The translations under genes were made by a program, and so were the position numbers. From assembly GCF_001039355.2 (NCBI RefSeq), contig NW_019774425.1, positions 258,543 to 322,542 of the forward strand: DNA of 64,000 bases, written 5' to 3'. Below are positions 57,001 to 64,000 of the stretch, in pieces. Source of the DNA: Lingula anatina (taxonomy: Eukaryota; Brachiopoda; Lingulata; Lingulida; Lingulidae). A model generated the notes under the pieces. That model did not search any database and had not been told where the DNA came from. It was given only the letters and a program-made list of their open reading frames with translations. How positions within the stretch are numbered: the first letter of the stretch is position 1; every line of letters begins with the position of its first letter.

Positions 57001-60000
57001 AACCAGAAGGTCAGTCTATATTTCTGTGCTCTAATTGAAAACTCTAGAAAAGAGACGAAAAAAATCTGAAACAACTTTCCTTCCTGTTTTGTTTGGTTTT
57101 GAACACACTTCAGTCTTGATGTTGCCAGCTGTTTTATGAGCCTCTCGAATCTGGTTAATGTGTTTTTTATCAACTTGGCATGTGCTTTGTCAGTTTTAAT
57201 ATACAGTATTGTTTTAACTGCACATTTAGCCACACTTTTTGCCAAATAAGGAGAGGTTGGGCACAAGTCACATTTCCTGGACACCTTATACTTGTTTTTC
57301 AACATTAGACAGCAAAATTAACTTAATACAACTTGTAGAAGATGCACATTGTCTAAATGCATTTACTTGAAAGTTGCCATTTGAATTCTATCTGAATGTT
57401 TACACTGTGACAAAGAAAATTAATAGCACATTAAGAAAATAACAATTTGTTACTTGCATCCTAAGATTAAGCATGCTGGCAAACACTTCCTGATTTATAC
57501 TTTCTAATTATTAAGACTTCTGATATTTACATCATTATTAAGGGTGTGCTTGTGTAAGCAGCAGTGTCACAAAGAACAAGTTTGCAATTTTGCCTGCTAC
57601 TTGTCCTGGCATCATGATTGGCATACAGAACAACTTCTTTGGGGCTACCTGCAGGAGATTTTCCTATTTCAATGCTGTAATGGTGCCTAGTTGGTGCAAC
57701 TGTGAGTCTCTGAGGCCTGGGAACCCATAAGTAACAGGGAACGAGCAGGCTCGCTCTGCATTGATAAGTGGGGATTTCGTGTATTCATCTCTCCCGGCAT
57801 AAATATTATCAAGACACGGTATCCCTCAGAGGGATAGAGAGGAGGAAATTATGTCCATGCTCATCACTCAACCTAAAGGTTAAGATTAAAATAATTATTG
57901 TCTGCTGTTAGCAAAGTCGGGCACCATGTCTTTTTTGGCCATAATTTGGGGTCCTGTGTGTGGAGAGCTCAGTGATCCGCATCAGCTGTAGGCAGGTGGC
58001 TACAATGGACTATGACAGATTATGTCTTCTTTGTGTGACTCGACCTAAAACTATATGCCCTAAGTTATGTAGCGTGAGGTGACCTGAACTCTTGTTCTTT
58101 GTTTGTGTTGGTCTTTTGACATCAATTTGTTGTTTGGATATGACCACATCTCTGATAACCTTCAGGGATGTGTTGAAGGAAATATGACACTTAATCGGAC
58201 ACAGTTGAACCCAGTATAATGGAAGTTTGCCCAAAAAGTCCCATTGTGTGTAGATTTCACTTTTATGTCATTTTTATTATACTGATTTAGCCTGAAGATT
58301 TTTACAGGTTCACTACAAGCCTGGATTCATTCAGTAATTGGAATATTATGAAAAACGTAAAAGGAAATGTCCAGCATTTCTTTTATCCTATATTTATAAC
58401 TTCCCTGTGATGGGATTCTTATCGGCATCTTTAATTTTGTTATTTAGCATATCCCATTAAGCATGCATGGCAGAATTTGATTATATCAAAAGCTTGATTT
58501 GCTGAAGCTCCCTGTGAACTTCTTCATTTCTTTAAGGATGTTTTGCTCATGTATTGTATCACCAACTATATATGACACTGTTTTGAACATTCATTTTTAT
58601 TTTGTATGAACACTGTTTATTTGTGTAATGTTTATTAGTTTATTAGCCAAAAATAAAATCATATTCAGTAGCTGCTGGATAGATAAGTTGGTTATGCTGA
58701 AAATTGATGTTTTTTTATTTGAAGCATTGTATAAAGCTATACGAGAGAACTGATGTAGTTGAGAAAATGTGTTCTTTACATTAGAATACAGATATTTGAT
58801 GTTGAAGTGTTTGTATGGGGAATTTCTGCTTGCTTTCTAGGTAGATAGCCATATAAGTAACTTTGAACTTCTTCAGATGATTTCCCCCTATATTATGATT
58901 GCACCTTTTGAATGTGGTACCAAAAGTTGAATGTGGTTTAGGATAGTTGTTTTCATGAGTTAGTTCAGAGCCAGGATATAAGCTTGTTGAAATTCCTGCA
59001 AAGCCTGTTTTTCTAGTTTTATTTATTAAAGGAAATGAAATAGAGGCAAGTGTTTTTAAGGCTGCAGCAGGATACACATCATCATGGTGTTGTGTTTGAT
59101 AAAATGCACTCTCTACTGGCAGAAATATCAGTATCACAAATTATGATAGCCACGAGTTACTGCACACATATTATTCTGATGTTTGTGCACCCACATCTTC
59201 GCTGGCACTGCAATGAAGCTTACCATTACTAATCTCACTTAATTTCTACAGATTACAAGAACAAGATTTGATTTAGAGCCATTGAAGAGTAATAAGGAGA
59301 TATCCTGGATGAGCTTATTTTGATACAACAGTGTTAAATCTTCTGGAACGCTATCTGTTTTCTTAAATCCCTAGCCATTATCTTGCAGTCATTTAGTGCA
59401 GCACACTCATCAAAAATGTAGAAATACTGATTGCGTTGTACTATGGATGTCTGTTACATAGGATGGATTGGTGGAAAATGATGCCACTGCACCTGCTTAC
59501 ACTTAAATAATGCTCAGTGAAGTATTGGATTCTCCTCGTTGAGTTATGGTTTGTATTATCGTTAATATCAGCTCCAAGTAATGATGATACAAAATGTATT
59601 TTGTAGTACAAAATATGCACAGACATTTGCACAAACGTGATATTGAGGAGACTAAGATTAGCATGTCTTAGCAATACAGTACGGGCTAATTGAGAAAGAA
59701 GATTTGCATATGCTGGTTGCACTTTATTAAAGTGAAGCTTAGATCAATGCAAAAAAAATAATAATAAAAAAAACAGAAGATTGAAATACCATCTCCACCA
59801 TCATTTTCTAAGGTGTTGCATGCAATAAGGTGCAACAGAACACTTGGTGGTAGAAATTACTAGCAGGTGCTGTGTGACCTATTATTATAGCCCTAGGTAG
59901 GACTTCCCCTTTCCCCATGCTAATCATGAAAACTTGGCATCACAACTTGGCAAAGGATTGTACAATTTAACCTTACCTTTGCCTGATGTTGATTGTTACT

Positions 60001-61594
60001 TGGAAAAGAATAGCTGTAGGTAGACAACTTTATTTGATGCATATTATATTTTTTTCTGTCAAGTGTTATCCTTATTTTTTAGAAAAAAAAAGTATTGAAG
60101 ATATCAACAGGTACAAACCTTATACTGAATCTTTTAAGGCCTTTTTGTTCTCAATATTTAATAATCTATTCTTAGCTATGTGCGCAAAAAATAAGTAATA
60201 AAGCTAAAAATATGGATATTGAGGTAGAAATAGATGCAGTATTAGACAGAACCCTCCCTTCGTTATGGTGAGTGATATATGGTTCTGATAATGGGTGTAA
60301 AATAGGCACAGCCAAAATTGCTTTCACAAGGACCCACTGTTTTCATACAGGCGTTTTGCCATCTAAAACACTGTCCAGTCACACTGGGGAATACCAATTC
60401 CACATTTACACTCCAGCTATTTATCCATCATACTCAATTAATTTTAAACTATGATACATACAAAACCGAAACTCCAATAACTTCAGTGAGGCAAAATCTT
60501 TTTATGACTCTCAACAAATGTGTTTTGATGAATATTGGAAATGTATCTAGGTATCAAAGAATGTTTTCTTTTTAAGGGATAACATAGAAGTGTGTGATCT
60601 AAAAGAAAGGTCTGAAGTAATGGTCAATAATGGCAGGATTCCTACTTGATGTATCCTGTCAGTTCAAACAGAAGTTAACTGATAAATGCTTCCTGTGATA
60701 TAAGCTACCATTGTCTAAAAATGACTTGCAGCTTTTGTCAAGACCTTCAATGTTGTAAAGTTTAAAGACATGTTGGCAAATGTATCTATTATATATTAGG
60801 TATATGCATACGTGCATGTAGATACATAAGTGGAAGATTTGATCAGCCTGATTATTTGATGTTTGCCAGGTATTTTCATTTTGAAAACCTTTGCATTTCT
60901 GGTCATTGCACAGTAGTGGTAGATTTTTTTTATTACTGTGTGTATTCATTTTGGAATAGTGAGCAGAACAAACGCAGAGAAATAATTTCTATTTGAAGCA
61001 AGAAAAATGTATATATGACAGTGTGCGAGCAAAAGTGTCAAGCTCCATCACTTATTCTCAAAGCATAATATACAAATATACAAATGTTGTTTGCTGTATT
61101 TTCTGAAAATAATAGCCTTGATGTTGTCTTTACAATTCCATGATGGTCAGTACTGATTTCCGACATCAGTTTTCACTCACTCATATCCTAATTCTCCATA
61201 TATGTACTTTCCTGCACCAACATGCACTCATTTAACATCCAGTGTTTTGGGATTTTACTATTATGGTGCATAAGGTACTACCCAAGATAGCTGAAACTGT
61301 CATAAAATCAAACAAAAATTTTTCAGGATTTGGTAGGGAGTGGGACCAAAATTATGACAGTCCAGATTTTTATTAGTGGAAAAGGCTGGATATGATGGAA
61401 TTTCTTTAATAATGGCATGTAAATGTGGTCGGCTCTTCAAAAATAACACAATTCAGGGCTGAGATATGCAACTAAGCATAAAATAAAATCAAGTGATATG
61501 CTGCAAGATATGGAGAGGAGTCAGGTCTATATAATGAATGATATTCCACAGATCTGCTATAAAAAAAAATGTAGAAAATTGCTCTAAAACTAGC

Positions 61595-61940
61595 TGCTGT
61601 GATGAAGGTCTGCTATCCCAAATGGACAGGGTTCTGTATTCTGAAGGGTTTGCTATGATGAAGATTTGGTATTTCAAAGTATATTGGTGCAATAGTTGCA
61701 TAATGGGGACCAGCTTTGTTATAATTATGCTTGAAGCGCAATGTTAATATCTGCTGCACATTGCATTTCGCAAAAATGCTTCGACTTTTATGACATAAGT
61801 ACTCACTTGCGATATGTTTACTATAGTTTGTTTGCCATCTTTGTGCTCTGTCTGTACTTTACATGTATTTCGGCAGAGTGAACCTTCCTCATAGCTAACT
61901 TTCGGCATACCAAACCTTCGTCATACAGAAGTGCACCTTT
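61595..61940. mobile_element. Palindromic repeat with GAAGGTTCG-type motifs, copy 2
   Basis: Left units GAAGGTCTGCTATCCCAAA and GAAGGGTTTGCTATGATGAA; right units GTGAACCTTCCTCATAGC and CATACCAAACCTTCGTCATA. Its right end, reverse complemented (GGTGCACTTCTGTATGACGA), resembles the left end of copy 1 (GGTGAACTTCTATCCCGAA), so the two belong to one family. Confidence 0.55.
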
Positions 61941-63598
61941 GGGGGGAAAGTGGAATCAGATATAATGGCAAACTAGTGAGTGCAGTGTGAAAATGAAATG
62001 AAAAGCTGATAAAATCTATCCACAGATCTTAAGTTGTGTTGAATTACAGTTTATTGCACAAGGGCTATATATATACAACAAAATTATTTCACCATGTTAA
62101 GTTTTGCATGTCACTTTTTTCATTCCTTATTAAAATGACATTCCTGGTGCATAGAAGTTCACCCTTATTGCTGACACCACCTCACGTGGATTCTAGCATG
62201 TTTTTGTAGTCTTGTATATCGTCATGCAGAGCAGACTACTTCATTCTACCGTAGGCTATCTCCAATGATTTTCATAAAAAGGTTACTTTTGAAAAAATGA
62301 TCAGACACGGAGGTTTATGGTTCCACCCTAATTTCTTTGTGGTTCAGGTCAGAAGGCAGACATGGAACAACCAACAGCCTGTGTTTTCTCAGGAACTGTT
62401 GTAGTATATCAGTTGCCTGCCTTACCAGAAACCCAAATATTTATGATGGGTAGAACTCCATGAATAACCGCAGCCTCACAGTGGTTGCCATTTCCCTTAG
62501 CAGTGCACATATGATGAGGCACAAGGCCTGAAAGTCTCCAAAAATATTGATTTAATGGACAGAGTTTCTGCCCAGCACGTGTTTTATGATATTGTCTGGG
62601 GTCTGTGGACAGTTATTTAAGTGAATAGTGAATTCATGCCTTTCTCTCCTGCTGCTTGGGCAGGTATAGTGTCATATTTTAGTCCGATGTCAAGAAATGA
62701 ATAGATTTAGATTTTTTCCTACTTTCTCATAGTCCACATGCTGATCTTTTTAAGTGGGAAAGTTGGGTATTTTATGAAATGGATGCAAACATGGAAATGA
62801 ATCCATTATTGAATGGGTAAAAATCTGCTATATGATATATAGTGATCAATAGGTACTTATTACTGCATGTATGAAATCATTCTTAATATATGGATGCTTT
62901 GTTAAAAGGAGGTAGATTTCAAATATCAGTGGAACACACAAAGATATTAATGGCAACAATGTTAGATCAGGGTGGAGCTGTTCACCAAATGGTTTGCTCC
63001 TAAAGTAATGCATGGGTTATTGAGAAAATTGCCATTTTCTGACTCCATTGGTCTTTTTTTCACATGCAAGGGTTTATACACCTGCCATGCTCTTTCACAT
63101 TGTGCTGACTGTGCAAAGTCTGAAGGCAACTACAGCAGAAATAATCTGTGGAGTGATGCAATCCACTGGGTGTTTTTCTCTTTTACAAAAATAATTGCCA
63201 CCAGTATCCCATCTATCCCGCTGTTTGGATAGTGCATTGTATTGTGGCAGCTGGCACAAGTGACTTCAGCAGACATAGAAGCTTTGTGTAACAATTGTAG
63301 CAGGTAGAAAAACAAACAACATAATGGATAATGGATCAGATCAATAAGCCACTACAGATACTGCAACACACAGAACTGCAATGGACTGTATTCTATTAAT
63401 GTCCAATTTTCTGTACAGTTTTGAAAGAATCTTCACACTGTGCATTTTTTTCAGAGCAATGAAGCATGGCACTCTACTTGCCTAGAGATACTTTGTTCTG
63501 TAGTAATTGGTGTTTTGCTTACATTGTTATGCAGCTTTATTTGGTTTACAGACAATAACATGAAATTTAAAAAAAAAGTTACCAGGAGAAATATTGAT

Positions 63599-63601
<3 letters not shown>

Positions 63602-63629
<28 letters not shown>
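63602..63629. repeat. Poly-T tract
   Basis: Twenty-eight consecutive T. Confidence 0.95.
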
Positions 63630-64000
63630 GGTAATGATTTTTTTCATTGTGTAATCAGATCCATTTGAAATTTAAAAAATGCTCCTTCTTTTCATTGTCA
63701 GCATTTAATCTAAATCTTCAAAAAGCCATACAATCATGATTCTATGGTATAGGATAAGGTGACTTGAAACCATTATTTTATTTACAAAACATACCAGTCT
63801 GCTGGAAGAGATGTCTTACTTAGCTGCAAAATCCATTTACATATTCTGATATAATCTGAAATACAAAAGGCCCCCTTTTTCAGTTAGATGCAAGCAACAC
63901 CAAGGCGTTTTTAGTGTCAAAAACATTTAAATTGATACCCAGGGAGGAATGTTGCATAAAATTGAACCAAAAATTAAGTGTTATGCATTAGAAGAGGAGA

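Larger units (their letters stand above)
52880..64000. other. Downstream intron or flank, no coding exon supported
   Basis: About 11 kb with two palindromic repeats (53745-54078, 61595-61940), a poly-T at 63602-63629 and otherwise single-copy sequence. The intervals 53050-53480, 56560-56900 and 57700-57870 are less AT-rich and of higher complexity and may be regulatory. Open frames up to 132 codons on the minus strand (56907-57305, 58781-59137) lack recognisable domains and splice support. Confidence 0.4.

Noticed and set aside
56907-57305. 132-codon minus-strand open frame
   Set aside because: No recognisable domain, Lys/Phe-rich AT-driven composition, no promoter or splice context; treated as chance.
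58781-59137. 118-codon minus-strand open frame
   Set aside because: No domain or splice support; length is within chance expectation for 64 kb.

Overview
This is invertebrate nuclear DNA: AT-rich, with long introns, GT-AG splice junctions, many microsatellites, foldback transposons and the 3' tail of an RTE-like retrotransposon. The repeat style and allelic divergence suggest a highly heterozygous, probably marine animal. An invertebrate deuterostome is plausible, but the sequence alone does not settle it. I see no prokaryotic operons, rRNA, CRISPR array or intact tRNA gene.

Layout. (1) About 1-7.4 kb, minus strand: two tandem paralogous three-exon genes, here L1 and L2. Each encodes a small secreted protein of about 142-144 residues: a signal peptide, a short helical or coiled-coil neck and one C-terminal Link (Xlink, hyaluronan-binding type) module. 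Both keep a TATA box, matching splice phases and an AATAAA signal. Two extra first exons (607-687 and 7251-7334) sit in duplicated contig ends. (2) 8.5-27.4 kb, plus strand: the last five exons of a gene (gene A) for an unidentified acidic, serine-rich protein with a C-terminal coiled coil. (3) 27.4-33 kb: its 3' UTR, then intergenic DNA with a tRNA-derived SINE-like remnant. (4) 33.5-52.9 kb, plus strand: a FAM53/Simplet-like gene. It has a start exon, an acidic exon, a large Ser-rich exon ending in the family motif RPSLDF-KM, and after a ~14-kb intron a 21-codon exon. The C-terminus is not in view. (5) 52.9-64 kb: downstream intron or flank with two copies of a palindromic repeat family and no supported coding exon.

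Assembly structure. Five single N bases (1076, 2180, 7243, 18794, 37483) each lie at the edge of a near-identical duplication. The pattern is what unmerged overlapping contigs or the two haplotypes laid end to end would give. The most consequential case repeats FAM53-like exons 2 and 3 (34202-37482 and 37484-40888). The same artefact is informative, because the two copies differ by presence or absence of a 135-bp MITE with a 3-bp target duplication, which implies recent transposition. Gene counts and intron lengths should be read with this in mind.

How the genes relate: I see no functional linkage. The Link genes are antisense to gene A and may lie inside one of its introns, since its visible 5' end begins with a phase-1 acceptor and earlier exons must lie to the left.
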